From NCBI RefSeq assembly GCF_000421185.1, contig NZ_ATWJ01000009.1, forward strand, positions 312,868 to 376,867: a stretch of DNA of 64,000 nucleotides, read 5' to 3'. The stretch is from Ornithinimicrobium pekingense DSM 21552. GTDB lineage: Bacteria > Actinomycetota > Actinomycetes > Actinomycetales > Dermatophilaceae. Below are positions 1 through 9,660 of this stretch, one piece after another. The notes beneath the pieces were generated by a model. The model was not told the origin of the DNA, searched no databases, and saw only the letters and a program-made list of their open reading frames with translations. Within the stretch, counting starts at the first letter, position 1; the number at the start of each line of letters is the position of its first letter. The position numbers were made by a program, and so were the translations under genes.

Positions 1-153
1 CTCGTCGTCGCGCACGGCACGCACCGGCGAGACCGGGGCCTCGTCGCGGACGGGCTCGCGACGGGTGTCGTCGTAGGCGTCGTAGTCGTCGTAACGCTCG
101 TCGGACTCGGCGAGTCCGAGGTACTCCATCGTCTTGCGCAGCGCCCCGGCCAT
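1..153 (-). CDS. sepF: SepF cell-division protein, N-terminal part only
   Basis: Only the first 51 codons lie in the window. The start reads MAGALRKTMEYLGLAE, the membrane-binding amphipathic helix typical of SepF, followed by a long Asp/Tyr/Arg-rich acidic linker. In the family SepF tethers FtsZ filaments to the membrane and acts with FtsZ at the septum of Gram-positive bacteria. It follows yggS on the same strand, the usual actinobacterial order. The FtsZ-binding C-terminal domain is outside the window. Confidence 0.9.
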   Translation of the reverse strand, partial: MAGALRKTMEYLGLAESDERYDDYDAYDDTRREPVRDEAPVSPVRAVRDDE

Positions 154-212
154 GTGTGCGAGCTCCTTGGTGCGACGGGCTGACACCCGTGGTGGATCGG
201 TCGCTGCCGACG

Positions 213-944
213 CTACAGCCGGGACCCCATGATGGCGGTGCCGACACGCAGGTGTGTCGCACCACAGGTCACAGCAGTTTCAAGGTCGCCGCTCATGCCC
301 GCGGACAGCCACGTGGCCTCCGGGTGCTCCCGGCGCAGGTCCTCGCCGAGCCGGGCCAGCCGCTCGAAGGCCGCACGCGTCCCGTCATCGTCGAGACCGA
401 GGGGCGCGACGGCCATGAGCCCGCGCAGCTGCAGGTGCTCGGCGGCCGCCACGGCGTCCGCGAGGGCGGGCACCTCCTCGGGCGCCGCTCCCCCGCGGCC
501 CCGGTCCTCCCCCTGCCCCAGGTCGACCTGCAGGGTCACGGCGAGGGGGGTATGGCGTGCGCCCTCCTCGAGGGCGTTGCCCACGCCGCGGTCCAGCGCC
601 CGGACCAGCTTGGCGCGGTCGACCGACTGGACGACGTCGGCATACCTCGTGACGTGGTTCGCCTTGTTGGTCTGCAGCTGGCCGATGAAGTGGACCGTGA
701 GCCGCGACCGCACCTGCTCGTCCAGCTCGGCGACCTTGGGCCCGGCCTCCTGGTCGCGGTTCTCCCCCACGTGCTCGACCCCGAGCCCGGCCAGCTCGAC
801 GACGTCATCACCGGGGAAGAACTTGGTGACGACGACGAGGGTGACCTCGGACGGGTCGCGGCCCGCAGCACGGCAGGCGTCGTCGATGCGGGTCTGGACG
901 GCGGCGAGGTTGGCGGCGAGCTCGTCGCGTCGGCTGTCGGTCAC
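213..944 (-). CDS. yggS: YggS/PROSC-family PLP-binding homeostasis protein
   Basis: This 243-residue protein has the single-domain alanine-racemase-like fold of the YggS family. The PLP lysine is in the VVVTKFFPG segment near residue 35, and the family signatures HFIGQLQTNK and SAGMSGDLETAV are present. Known role: PLP buffering and vitamin B6 homeostasis, not a metabolic enzyme. The GTG start overlaps the pgeF stop as GTGA, which fixes the start and indicates translational coupling. It lies between pgeF and sepF as in most actinobacteria. Confidence 0.93.
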   Translation of the reverse strand: MTDSRRDELAANLAAVQTRIDDACRAAGRDPSEVTLVVVTKFFPGDDVVELAGLGVEHVGENRDQEAGPKVAELDEQVRSRLTVHFIGQLQTNKANHVTRYADVVQSVDRAKLVRALDRGVGNALEEGARHTPLAVTLQVDLGQGEDRGRGGAAPEEVPALADAVAAAEHLQLRGLMAVAPLGLDDDGTRAAFERLARLGEDLRREHPEATWLSAGMSGDLETAVTCGATHLRVGTAIMGSRL

Positions 945-1711
945 GCGACCTGCTCCCGCTCGAGCAGGCGCACGACGCCGACGAACCGGCCCGTCTGGCC
1001 GTCGCGGCGGTGGGAGTAGAGGTCGGGGTTCTCCCGGGTGCAGCCGGGCAGCCACCGCACGGGGACACCCTCCCGCACGAGCTGCTCCACGACACCGGCC
1101 GCGACGTCGATCGCGGGCGTCCCTGTCCAGGTGACCGCCGCGGCGCTCGGAGCGACGGCGGCCGCGGCGTCGCGCATCTCGGCCGGCACCTCGTAGCAGC
1201 GCGCGCACACCGACGGCCCGACCAGCGCCTCGATGTCCTCGGCGCCCAGCTCCCGCATGCCCGCGACGGTGGCGGGTACGACGCCGGTGACCATGCCGAG
1301 GCGGCCCGCGTGCACCGCGGCGACGAAGCCCTCGGTGCGGTCCACCAGCAGCACCGGCACGCAGTCGGCCACCATCACGACGAGGGCCTCGTCCGTCCGG
1401 CCGGAGATCAGCCCGTCGACGGAGGGTGCGGCGTCCGCCTGCTCCTGGTCGTGGTCCTGCGTGCCCGGCGTGACGGCCACGTCGCAGCCGTGCACCTGAT
1501 CCATGAAGCGCAGGTCGGCCAGCCGCAGCCCTAGCTCGTGGGCCAGGCGGTGGCGGTTGGTCGTCACCGCCTCGTCGAGGTCACCGACGTGGCGGGCGAG
1601 GTTGAGCTGGTCGAACGGTGCCTGGCTCGACCCGCCCCGGCGGTCGGTGAAGGCCCACTCGACGCCGTACCGCGCGCCGCTCGGCTCGATCCGCTCCCGC
1701 CAGAAGAACAC
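941..1711 (-). CDS. pgeF: PgeF/YfiH laccase-domain protein (peptidoglycan editing factor)
   Basis: This 256-residue protein belongs to the DUF152/YfiH family. Metal-ligand motifs are visible: DQVHG, ADCVPVLL and AVHAGRLGM. The last replaces the common HAGWRG. The E. coli homologue hydrolyses cytoplasmic UDP-MurNAc carrying L-Ser in place of L-Ala; purine nucleoside phosphorylase activity is also described in the family. The GTG start at 1711 follows the stop of the DivIVA-domain gene by four bases. In-frame codons upstream lack family similarity. In relatives this gene directly follows ftsZ; here an 8.5-kb pilus locus intervenes. Confidence 0.88.
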   Translation of the reverse strand: MFFWRERIEPSGARYGVEWAFTDRRGGSSQAPFDQLNLARHVGDLDEAVTTNRHRLAHELGLRLADLRFMDQVHGCDVAVTPGTQDHDQEQADAAPSVDGLISGRTDEALVVMVADCVPVLLVDRTEGFVAAVHAGRLGMVTGVVPATVAGMRELGAEDIEALVGPSVCARCYEVPAEMRDAAAAVAPSAAAVTWTGTPAIDVAAGVVEQLVREGVPVRWLPGCTRENPDLYSHRRDGQTGRFVGVVRLLEREQVA

Positions 1712-1715
1712 CTGG

Positions 1716-2783
1716 TCAGGGTAGCGCCGGGGCGTGGGCCTCCGAGCCCGTGGTCGCGCCGAGCCGCCACTCCTCGTCGTCGAGGCTCGCGAGCTGCTGC
1801 TGCACGAGCGCCCGCAGCCGGTCGCGGTAGGCACCCTGCTGCTCGTCCAGCTCGACGATGCGCCGCTCGAGCACCGCGCGCCTGGCCTGCAGGTCGGCGA
1901 GGATGCCGGCACGCTCGGCCTCGGCGTCGGCGATGAGCCGGTCCCGCTCGGCCTGGCTCGCCTGCACCAGCCGCTCCTTCTCCACCGTCGCCGCGTCCGT
2001 CATCTCGCGCGCCTGCTGGTGCGCGGTCGCCAGGATGCGCTGGGCCGACGCGGTGGCCTGCTCCTTCTCGGCGGCCGCCTCGGCCTGCAGCCGCTCGGCC
2101 TCCGTCCGCGCGCCAACGCTGAGCCGCTCACCCTCGGCGCGCCCCTGCTCGACGAAGTGGTCGTGCAGCTCGGCGGCGATCGTGGCTATGACCTTGAGGT
2201 CGTCCACCTGTCCTGTGTCGTCCGTGCCGGTGGTGAAGAGGTCGTGCTGGCCGAGGACCTCAGTAGCCTGCGTCTCAGCCGTCAGCCGCAGGGTGCGCAG
2301 CTCCTGCACCAGCGTCTCGTGCGAGCCGAGGAGCACGTCGTGCTCGTGCGTGAGCCGCTGCAGACGGCGGGAAGCCTCGGCCTCGGCGGCCTCGGCCTGC
2401 TGCTGCCGCTCCCCCGCCTCGGTGGCGGCGCGATCGGCGTCGGCGACGCGCGCGTCGGCGCTCTCGATGTCGGCACGGGCGTTGTCGAGACGGGTCTGGT
2501 AAGCGGCGAGCTCGGCGACCAGCTCGCGCCGCTCGGTGCGGATCAGCTCGAGCTGCTGCCGCTCACGCACGACGCGCTCGCTCTCCTGCTCCTCGTCCAG
2601 CTGCTGCAGGCTCAGGGGTCGGAGGCGCGCCGCCTTGAGCTCGTCGACCTCTGCGTGCAGACGCCGAAGCTCGACGACGACCTCCTCCAGGAAGGAGTCG
2701 ACCTCCGTCTCCTCGTAACCACGCTTGAGGTAGTTCGCAGAACGGAAGCTCTTGCGGACGACGTCCTCCGGGAGTAAAGGCAT
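1716..2783 (-). CDS. DivIVA-domain coiled-coil protein
   Basis: The protein has 355 residues. Residues 1-50 match the DivIVA lipid-binding N-terminus (MPLLPEDVVRKSFRSANYL, then YEETEVDSFLEEVVVELR). The rest is an almost continuous Ala/Glu/Arg/Gln-rich coiled coil. Membrane curvature sensing and polar or septal scaffolding are the known roles. It is unlikely to be the main Wag31 homologue, which normally lies downstream of sepF/yggT. It begins 20 bases after tadC with an AGGGA ribosome site, so it is probably the last gene of the Tad operon. A role in placing the pilus is inference. Confidence 0.8.
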   Translation of the reverse strand: MPLLPEDVVRKSFRSANYLKRGYEETEVDSFLEEVVVELRRLHAEVDELKAARLRPLSLQQLDEEQESERVVRERQQLELIRTERRELVAELAAYQTRLDNARADIESADARVADADRAATEAGERQQQAEAAEAEASRRLQRLTHEHDVLLGSHETLVQELRTLRLTAETQATEVLGQHDLFTTGTDDTGQVDDLKVIATIAAELHDHFVEQGRAEGERLSVGARTEAERLQAEAAAEKEQATASAQRILATAHQQAREMTDAATVEKERLVQASQAERDRLIADAEAERAGILADLQARRAVLERRIVELDEQQGAYRDRLRALVQQQLASLDDEEWRLGATTGSEAHAPALP

Positions 2784-2803
2784 GTCTGGTCCCTACCGAT
2801 CGA

Positions 2804-3697
2804 CTAGCTGAAGACTTCGATGATGTTGATGGCGGCCGGGCCGAGGATGACGATGAACAGGGCCGGCAGGATGAAGAGCACCAGGGGGAAGACGACCTTG
2901 ACGGGGATCTGCATCGCCTTCTCCTCGGCGCGCTGCCTCCGCTTGAGCCGCATCTCGTCGGCCTGGGTCTCGAGGACCTTGGCCACCGAGACGCCGTGCT
3001 TCTCGGCCTGGACGATGGCCCGGACAAACCGCCGGAGGTCGGGCACCGCTACTCGCTCGGTCAGGGCCGTGTAGGCGTCGCGACGCGGCTGGCCGACCTG
3101 GATGTCCTGGAGCGTGCGCAGGAGCTCGTCGGCGAGTGGCCCCTGGCTGTTACGGGCCACGTGAGCCATGGCCGCCTCGAACCCTAGGCCCGCCTCCACC
3201 GCGATCGTGAGCTGGTCGAGGGTATCGGGGAGCGCGAGCTGCACCTTGTCGCGACGCTTGATGGCTGCGTTGTAGAGAAGCAGCTCTGGCATGAACCACA
3301 CGAACGCCAGCACGAATGCGGCAAGGAGGATCGTCCGCAGCGCTGGTGCACCGCCCACGAGCAAGAACGCGAATCCTGCCGCCCCGGCCGTGGACACCAT
3401 CTTCAGGACTATGACCCGCTCCAGCGGCCAGGAGGCCGGTCGTCCTGCACGCCCGAGCAGGCGGTCCAGCGTCCGGACGGAACCCGTCGGTGTCAGACGC
3501 CGCGCGAGTCTGACCAGGGTGCCCCCGCGCAGCTGGGGGCCGTCGTCAGCGTCACGGCCTGCCGTCAGGCCGCGTTGCAGGTTGGCTACCGCTCGACGCC
3601 GGACCGCGTCGGGCTGGGCGGTGAACGACCACAGCAGCAACGGGACGGCGAGCGCCAGGCAGGCGGCGGCTGTCAGCACTCCAGGGGCGAGCGTCAT
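2804..3697 (-). CDS. tadC: Type II secretion F-family inner-membrane protein, TadC-like
   Basis: This 297-residue protein has an N-terminal membrane helix, a central T2SSF domain (about residues 130-260, with the GLGFEAAMAHVA and GVSVAKVLETQADEMR segments) and C-terminal membrane helices. TadC and TadB form the inner-membrane platform of Tad pili on which TadA acts. Its ATG overlaps the tadB stop by one base (TGATG), so the two are coupled. It is the last canonical tad gene of the operon. Confidence 0.85.
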   Translation of the reverse strand: MTLAPGVLTAAACLALAVPLLLWSFTAQPDAVRRRAVANLQRGLTAGRDADDGPQLRGGTLVRLARRLTPTGSVRTLDRLLGRAGRPASWPLERVIVLKMVSTAGAAGFAFLLVGGAPALRTILLAAFVLAFVWFMPELLLYNAAIKRRDKVQLALPDTLDQLTIAVEAGLGFEAAMAHVARNSQGPLADELLRTLQDIQVGQPRRDAYTALTERVAVPDLRRFVRAIVQAEKHGVSVAKVLETQADEMRLKRRQRAEEKAMQIPVKVVFPLVLFILPALFIVILGPAAINIIEVFS

Positions 3698-4638
3698 CAG
3701 AACTTCACCTCGATGGCCTTCCGCAGCCAGAGCGCACCGATCGTCATCAGGACCGCTCCTGTGGCGATGAGGATGTACCCGAGGACGTGGCTGGTGAGCG
3801 AACCGATGTAGGTGGGGTTGAGGACCATGAGTGCCAGCAGCACGACGAACGGCAGCGCCAGCAGGATGATTGCCGACATCTTGCCCTCGGCCGCGAGTGC
3901 CTTGACCTGCCTGCGGATCTGGCCGCGTTCGCGGATGGTGCCGCTGACGCCGTCCAGCACCTCGGCGAGGTTACCGCCCACCTGTCGGTGGATGGCGATT
4001 GCCTGAGCGACCCACCGGAAGTCGTCGCTGTCCATACGCTCGGCCGCTGCCTCGACGGCCTCTCCGAGGTCCCGCCCGACCCTCACCTGGTTGACGATGC
4101 GCGTGACCTCCGTGGCGCCTGGCTCGTCGAGCTCGGCGGCGACAGAGACCATCGCCTGCTGGACGCTGTGCCCGGCCCGCAGGTTGCTGGCCAGGAGCTG
4201 GAGCAGGTCATCCAGCTGGTCGGCGAAGTCGCTCTTGCGTCGGTCGGCCTTCAGAGCGACGTAGAAGTAGGCCCCCACCGCTCCGACGAACGCCATGAGC
4301 ACGCCGCCAAAGATGCCTCCGATGACGGCTCCTGCAGCGAAACAGGCGATGATGCCCGCTCCCACGAGGAGAAGGAAGTCAGCGGGGTCCTGACGGATGC
4401 CGGCGCGGTCCAGCTTGTTGGCGAACCGCTCGGACTGGCCACGCCTGTTGAGCACCCCGGCGATCGCTGCTGTGCTCTTCTCCGCCGACCGGCCCAGGAA
4501 CCCGACTGACTGCACCCCGTGGCGTCGGCGGTACAGCGGTACGCTGCGGGACGGCACCATGGCCCACACCGCCGATCCACCCGCCAGGAGGAGCGCCAGG
4601 ACTGCCATCTGGACGAGCGGCGAGCTCATCGCACTCAC
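3697..4638 (-). CDS. tadB: Type II secretion F-family inner-membrane protein, TadB-like
   Basis: This 313-residue paralogue of TadC has an N-terminal helix, a pair of central helices (LLVGAGIIACFAAGAVIGG), a T2SSF domain with LRAGHSVQQAMVSVA and IHRQVGGNLAEVLDGV, and two C-terminal helices. It forms the Tad platform with TadC. The GTG start overlaps the tadA stop as GTGA; an ATG three codons later (4629) is an alternative. Confidence 0.87.
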   Translation of the reverse strand: MSAMSSPLVQMAVLALLLAGGSAVWAMVPSRSVPLYRRRHGVQSVGFLGRSAEKSTAAIAGVLNRRGQSERFANKLDRAGIRQDPADFLLLVGAGIIACFAAGAVIGGIFGGVLMAFVGAVGAYFYVALKADRRKSDFADQLDDLLQLLASNLRAGHSVQQAMVSVAAELDEPGATEVTRIVNQVRVGRDLGEAVEAAAERMDSDDFRWVAQAIAIHRQVGGNLAEVLDGVSGTIRERGQIRRQVKALAAEGKMSAIILLALPFVVLLALMVLNPTYIGSLTSHVLGYILIATGAVLMTIGALWLRKAIEVKF

Positions 4639-6131
4639 CGGAACCGCCCCCGCGGCTGCTCAGGCGTCTCGAAGATGGACGGGGCGACGTGGATGCCCTG
4701 CTCCTCGAACCGCTCCGTGAAGTGGGGCCGGACGCCGGTCGACTTCGTGGTACCAAGGAACCGACCCTGCGCGTCGACGCCGGCCGAGTAGTCGAAGACG
4801 AATGCGTCCTGCAAGGTGACGATGTCCCCCTCCATCCCCTGGACCTCGGTGACGTGAGTGACCCGACGCGTGCCGTCGCGCAGGCGGGTGAGCTGCACGA
4901 TGACATCCACAGCTGAGGCGATCTGCTCGCGGATAGCGCGCAGCGGCAGGTCCATCCCGGCCATGAGCACCATCGTCTCCAGACGGGAGATCGCATCGCG
5001 CGGGCTGTTGGCGTGCAGGGTCGACAGAGACCCGTCGTGACCGGTGTTCATCGCCTGCAGCATGTCCAGGCTCTCACCGCCACGAACCTCGCCGACGATG
5101 ATGCGGTCCGGCCGCATGCGCAAGGAGTTGCGCACCAGGTCACGGATGGTGATCTCCCCGTGACCCTCGATGTTCCGGGGCCGGCTCTCGAGCCGCACGA
5201 TGTGCTCCTGCTGCAGCTGGAGCTCGACGGCGTCCTCGATCGTCACGATGCGTTCACCGTCCGGGATGAAGGAGGACAGGACGTTCAACATGGTCGTCTT
5301 TCCGGTGCCCGTGCCACCGGAGACCAAGATATTGAGCCGCGCCTCGACGCACGCCCGAAGCAGCTCCACCATCTGCGGCGAGACACTTCCACGCGCGACC
5401 AGGTCCTCAACTCGCATCGGCTTCTTGCCGAACTTTCGGATCGTCAGGGTGGATCCGCTGAAGGCCAGCGGCGGGATGACGGCGTTCACACGCGAACCAT
5501 CCTCGAGGCGGGCGTCCACCAGCGGTGAGCTCTCGTCGATCCGTCTGCCGACACGGCTCACGATGCGCTCGATCACCCGTCGCAGGTGGTCCTCGGAGGT
5601 GAACCGGGCCTCGGCACGGCGTAACGTTCCCGAGGACTCGATGTAGATCTTCTCCGGCCCGTTGACCATGATCTCGGTGACGTCATCGTCGTCGAGCAGC
5701 TTTTGCAGCGGGCCGTATCCGAGGACGTCGTCCGTGATCTCCTTGATCAGACGCCGACGCTCATCTGTCTTCAGCGGGACGGACGCTGCGTTCACGAGAT
5801 TAGTGACCTCGCGGCGCACCAGCTCCTGCAGTTTTCCTTCGTCCAGCGCCGAGTCGCTGATGCGGTTGCCCAGCCGTGTGAAGAGCTCCTCTCTCGCCTC
5901 TTCCTTGAGCCGGACCACGACGTCCGACTCACGAACAGGCGGTGGCGCTGGAACCGCGACGGCGTTGTCAGACTCGACGGGTGTGGGAGTCGGCACCTCA
6001 AGATCGACGGTGGACATCGGCTCAACCGTCTGCGACGAGGCGACGGGGGCCTGGGGGGACGGCAGCACGGTTGGCGCTGCCGGCAGCTCCTCACGGCTGC
6101 GCGCCGACCGCAGTCGCTCCGAGAGGTTCAT
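4635..6131 (-). CDS. tadA: TadA/CpaF-family pilus assembly ATPase
   Basis: The protein has about 498 residues. A variable Pro-rich N-terminus (residues 1-75) leads into the VirB11/CpaF helical domain with the signature [20 protein letters not shown]. Walker [10 protein letters not shown] lies near residue 270, followed by [14 protein letters not shown] and the [10 protein letters not shown] segment. It is the hexameric secretion ATPase driving Tad pilus assembly. The chosen ATG overlaps the cpaE stop (ATGA); an ATG ten codons upstream is possible but would overlap cpaE by 34 bases. Confidence 0.93.
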   Translation of the reverse strand: MNLSERLRSARSREELPAAPTVLPSPQAPVASSQTVEPMSTVDLEVPTPTPVESDNAVAVPAPPPVRESDVVVRLKEEAREELFTRLGNRISDSALDEGKLQELVRREVTNLVNAASVPLKTDERRRLIKEITDDVLGYGPLQKLLDDDDVTEIMVNGPEKIYIESSGTLRRAEARFTSEDHLRRVIERIVSRVGRRIDESSPLVDARLEDGSRVNAVIPPLAFSGSTLTIRKFGKKPMRVEDLVARGSVSPQMVELLRACVEARLNILVSGGTGTGKTTMLNVLSSFIPDGERIVTIEDAVELQLQQEHIVRLESRPRNIEGHGEITIRDLVRNSLRMRPDRIIVGEVRGGESLDMLQAMNTGHDGSLSTLHANSPRDAISRLETMVLMAGMDLPLRAIREQIASAVDVIVQLTRLRDGTRRVTHVTEVQGMEGDIVTLQDAFVFDYSAGVDAQGRFLGTTKSTGVRPHFTERFEEQGIHVAPSIFETPEQPRGRFR

Positions 6132-7315
6132 CGCCGGCCCCTCGCTCGGTGCCCCAGCCACGCAGACCGCGTGGTGGCAGGGGAAAAGCGGTGCACGAGC
6201 TGTACAAGTTCCCTGCTCAGCGGGTCTCTCGGTTGGCTCTCCACGATGGGCGACCCCTCGTTCGTCGACCTCATCACCTTCATGGACCGCGGCAGGACAA
6301 GATCGACCGAGGCCCCGATCGTCGCCTCCACATCCGGGACCGCGAGCCCGCCGCCCTTCTCAGCCATGTTGACGACGATGTGTCGCGTGGCGGGTGTCAG
6401 CTCCAGCTCACCGAGAAGCTCAAGCTCCTTCCGCAGGCCACGGACGCCGGGGACGTCCAGGCTGGTGATGAGGACGAGATCGGTGGTGTGATCCATCGCC
6501 GCAAGTGTTTCTTCACTCATGCCGGGCGCCGTGTCGATGACCACGAACCGGAACTCCTGCTTGAGCGAGGCGATCAGTGTTGCGATCTGCGCCGCCCCGA
6601 TGTGGTCCGCCTCAGCCGGGGACTTCACGCCGGGAAGGACGTGAAGACCTGACGGATGTGCGGTGAGCAGCGCCTTGAGAGCGATGGGGTCCTGCGCGCT
6701 CGGCCCGCTGACCACATCGCTCAGCGTGTAGACCGGGTCCAGATCCAAGGCGGCCGCCACGTCGCCGAACTGGATGTCGAGGTCGATCAGGACGGTTCCC
6801 TGCGGAGACTGCTGGGTGAGCCCCATCGCGATGTTGGTAGCAAGCGTGGTCTTGCCGACCCCTCCCTTAGGAGACGCCACGGTGATAACCCGCCCACCGA
6901 AGCTGTCCGCAGGCGCGCCGCTTGATGAACGCCCGGTTGTGATCTCGCTCGCGCGGCGGATCGCCCACCGGAACTCCTCGACGTCGAGCTGGGGGCTCAT
7001 GAGGTCCTTGACACCCGCCCGGAGCGCCGAGAGGGCCAGCTGTTCAGCCTGCTGTGTGATGAGCAGCAGTGAGACGGTGGGGAACTGCTGCTCGAACTTG
7101 CCCGCCAGCTCCAGCGTCCGGTTCGCCAGCTCAGCGTCCCCGTCGGCGTCGACCAAGACGGTACGAACCTCCTCCGGCTCCTCCGTGAGCGCCAACAGCT
7201 GGGCCGGTCCCGCGGGTAACTGATGCCGAGTCAGCACCAGCAGGTTATCGTCCGTGGCCAACCGGACCCGCCTGACCAGGTCGGTTGACTCACTCACCAG
7301 GATGACTGCGGTCAT
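6128..7315 (-). CDS. cpaE: CpaE/TadZ-like MinD-family ATPase with receiver-like N-terminus
   Basis: The protein has 395 residues. Residues 1-115 resemble the atypical receiver domain of TadZ/CpaE. The deviant Walker A KGGVGKTT is near residue 150, followed by VLIDLDIQFGDVAAALDLDP and FVVIDTAPGMSEETLAAMDHTTD. CpaE/TadZ proteins place the Tad machinery, often at a pole. Both ends overlap their neighbours as ATGA, so the gene lies inside a tightly coupled operon. Positioning function here is by family. Confidence 0.88.
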   Translation of the reverse strand: MTAVILVSESTDLVRRVRLATDDNLLVLTRHQLPAGPAQLLALTEEPEEVRTVLVDADGDAELANRTLELAGKFEQQFPTVSLLLITQQAEQLALSALRAGVKDLMSPQLDVEEFRWAIRRASEITTGRSSSGAPADSFGGRVITVASPKGGVGKTTLATNIAMGLTQQSPQGTVLIDLDIQFGDVAAALDLDPVYTLSDVVSGPSAQDPIALKALLTAHPSGLHVLPGVKSPAEADHIGAAQIATLIASLKQEFRFVVIDTAPGMSEETLAAMDHTTDLVLITSLDVPGVRGLRKELELLGELELTPATRHIVVNMAEKGGGLAVPDVEATIGASVDLVLPRSMKVMRSTNEGSPIVESQPRDPLSRELVQLVHRFSPATTRSAWLGHRARGRR

Positions 7316-8190
7316 TCGAGCACGTTCCTTCCCGTGGACGGAACGGTGATCACGATCGTGCGTGCATCGTCGTCGTCAGCGCCCTCCGGTTCGAGGGTCA
7401 ACCACACGCTCCCGTACTCCTTGGCGTAGATGACCCTTGCGGCATCTTCAGCAGGGAGAGCAAGGGTCACGTGGATCGTGTCCGCCGGCGCTTGAGCCTC
7501 GGCGTCCTCATCGCGTGCGTTCGAAGGGGGGGCCACAAAGCCACCCTCTACGCGCACGACCAGCACTTTGTGCAGGAGCAGGTCGGTGATGGTGAACGAC
7601 TCGCCTTCGTCCTCCGACGAGCCGTCTTCGCCCCCGGTACCGGAGTCGGCGGACTCCTCCTGCTGGGCCCGCTCGTCGAAGACGATGTTGCCGTCGTCAT
7701 CGAGCACGTAGTTGTGCTCCGTCTCGATGTCGAAAGAGCCAAACACGCCAACCCGGTCGCCAGCGACAATGCTGCCGCCCAGTGCTCGCGGGTTCTCCAG
7801 CGGGATGGTCAGCTGGTGGTAGGTCTCGGCTTCTTCAGGCAGAGTAAAAGTGCCACGCGCTCGTACCTCTTCGGGCGTGGCGAACCGACCCAACTGCAAC
7901 TGTTCACCCTCCGAGATCGCGGCAGTCACGACACGGCCCTCAAGATCACTCAGATCAGTCACCCGACCAGCGACCTGGAACTGTTTCGGTATGGCTTGGG
8001 TGTCGACGAAGGTGCCGAGCTCCTCCGCAGTTGTTCCTTCCGGGATGGCCGCCGCAGCGACATAAACGTTGTCCGTCTCCATCCCCTCGAGCGCACGCGC
8101 GTCAGCGTTGCTGGCGTAGTTCACCACGAGAAAGGCTGCTGCTGCCGTCAGCACGATGGCGATCATGGCGGCAATCACTCGCTTGAGCAC
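7312..8190 (-). CDS. cpaB: RcpC/CpaB-like pilus assembly protein with SAF domain
   Basis: This 292-residue protein has an N-terminal membrane anchor (residues 5-25), a SAF domain (VYVAAAAIPEGTTAEEL to LEGRVVTAAISEGEQL) and an RcpC-type C-terminal region with an acidic Gly/Ser linker. CpaB/RcpC shapes the Tad pilus channel on the cell exterior. The GTG start has AAGGGG six bases upstream. The region uses more A/T-ending codons than the rest of the window. Confidence 0.85.
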   Translation of the reverse strand: MLKRVIAAMIAIVLTAAAAFLVVNYASNADARALEGMETDNVYVAAAAIPEGTTAEELGTFVDTQAIPKQFQVAGRVTDLSDLEGRVVTAAISEGEQLQLGRFATPEEVRARGTFTLPEEAETYHQLTIPLENPRALGGSIVAGDRVGVFGSFDIETEHNYVLDDDGNIVFDERAQQEESADSGTGGEDGSSEDEGESFTITDLLLHKVLVVRVEGGFVAPPSNARDEDAEAQAPADTIHVTLALPAEDAARVIYAKEYGSVWLTLEPEGADDDDARTIVITVPSTGRNVLE

Positions 8191-8221
8191 GGGTTCCCCT
8201 TATGACTTAGAATTGTTCTTG

Positions 8222-9229
8222 TTAGTCCACGAGCGCGACGACAGCAGCGCCCCGGTCAGGCCCGTCGCCGTACTCCCAGGCATCGTCCAGTGACACGTAC
8301 TCCACGAACGCGCCCCTGATGCAGCGGTCCTCGCCCTTGCACGGGACGGGACTACCTGCCTCGATCGACCCGAGGTAGTAACCGCTGATCTTGATGGCAG
8401 CGAAAGACTCGATGTGGTACCACCTGTCCCAGCTCTTCGTGTAGCCAGGCGGCTCGGGCGCGCCCTGTGTGCAATCCTTGACGTTATGTTTATCCGTCCA
8501 GCAGTAGTCGTAGATGGGGACCAGAACAGTCGTTCCAACCTCGATGTCTTCTGCCTTGCAGCCCTTCGGCGTATTACCAGTCTGCGAGGCGATCCACCCG
8601 CCTGCTTCGACAAGACGACCGCAGCCCGATGTAGCTCCTTGATCGTCGATATAGGCAAAGCCCGCCGGCATCGCGACCCCACTTGTGCTGGTGATGCAAC
8701 TCTCGCTACCGTCCAAATGCTTCGGTAGGTAAAGAACAACATCTTTGCCTGTCGCCCCGCCCTGCTTCTCAAAGCTGCAGCGGGAAAAGGTCAGGGGCAT
8801 GGTCGTAACCCCCTTGGTGGGCACACCCCACACTGCAGACGCACTCTCGCCTATTTGAGTTGAATCGATATTTAGGATGGCAAGGAAGTAGTTGTCGTGC
8901 TGACCTTGAGCCCGAACCGAGACTCGATTGGCGTCTGGATAGGTCACATCTACGGCCACAGATTCCTTTTGACTGCGAACATTCGCGGCGACAAAGGTCG
9001 AGGCTAGGTCGTCATCATCTGGACACCCCTCCGAACCAGCACACTGTTGCGCCACGGCTAAAGCTGCAGCATCCGCCCCGTTTTGCACCTCCTGCGATTT
9101 CGCATAGATGGAGGCGAGATCCACTCCTGCGCCAACAAATCCAATCAGAACCATCAACGACACGGCAACCATAACGGCCACAGCCCCACCGTCTGCCGGT
9201 GATGACATAATCCTCCTTAGCCGCCGCAT
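8222..9229 (-). CDS. TadG-like pseudopilin/pilus-associated membrane protein
   Basis: This 335-residue protein has a basic N-terminus, one membrane helix (AVAVMVAVSLMVLIGFVGAGVDLASIYA) and the TadG-type motif VQNGADAAALAVAQ. A Cys-containing extracellular domain of about 280 residues follows, resembling no catalytic fold I recognise. The chosen ATG at 9229 has AAGGGG seven bases upstream and overlaps tadE by 13 bases. An ATG at 9208 follows a strong AAGGAGG at a short spacing and is the alternative. Base composition is conspicuously AT-rich. Confidence 0.75.
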   Translation of the reverse strand: MRRLRRIMSSPADGGAVAVMVAVSLMVLIGFVGAGVDLASIYAKSQEVQNGADAAALAVAQQCAGSEGCPDDDDLASTFVAANVRSQKESVAVDVTYPDANRVSVRAQGQHDNYFLAILNIDSTQIGESASAVWGVPTKGVTTMPLTFSRCSFEKQGGATGKDVVLYLPKHLDGSESCITSTSGVAMPAGFAYIDDQGATSGCGRLVEAGGWIASQTGNTPKGCKAEDIEVGTTVLVPIYDYCWTDKHNVKDCTQGAPEPPGYTKSWDRWYHIESFAAIKISGYYLGSIEAGSPVPCKGEDRCIRGAFVEYVSLDDAWEYGDGPDRGAAVVALVD

Positions 9230-9621
9230 CGCATTGCCCCTTCCCCAGTGAGAGTGTACTCCGAGACGAAGAACCCCGTCCATGACTTCGCCGTATATTC
9301 TGCGGACGCAGTGTGCTGACACGCGTCATTAGGCAATCCCGTAACTTTGGAAAAGGTCACAGTCGCCTTGGCCGCATCCGCGTCACTCTCACCGAACGGC
9401 AGGAAAGATTGGTAGAAATGCTGTCGCGCCAGCGTTTCGTCATCTTTGATAGCCATCTCCCGCGCCGCCTCGCGACTGGCTTGCGCCAGGTTGGCCTGAA
9501 TGGCCCAAACGCGTCCAAACTCTATGACGCCCATAAGCAAGGCGAGCAAAATGCTCAGCACCAGCGCGAATTCGACGGCCGCAGCCCCTCTTTCCGCATG
9601 CCTTTCTGCGTACATACCCAT
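9217..9621 (-). CDS. tadE: TadE-like minor pseudopilin
   Basis: This 134-residue protein has the TadE N-terminal segment ERGAAAVEFALVLSILLALLMGVIEFG, in which G/AAAVEF resembles a prepilin-peptidase site, followed by ANLAQASREAAREMA. TadE-type minor pilins are processed by the Tad prepilin peptidase. The ATG is preceded by AAGGAG at two bases spacing. It is the first gene after the hairpin that follows flp. Confidence 0.85.
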   Translation of the reverse strand: MGMYAERHAERGAAAVEFALVLSILLALLMGVIEFGRVWAIQANLAQASREAAREMAIKDDETLARQHFYQSFLPFGESDADAAKATVTFSKVTGLPNDACQHTASAEYTAKSWTGFFVSEYTLTGEGAMRCGG

Positions 9622-9660
9622 GGCTCCTTGTCCTGGCGCGCGAGACCACGAACTGACAAT

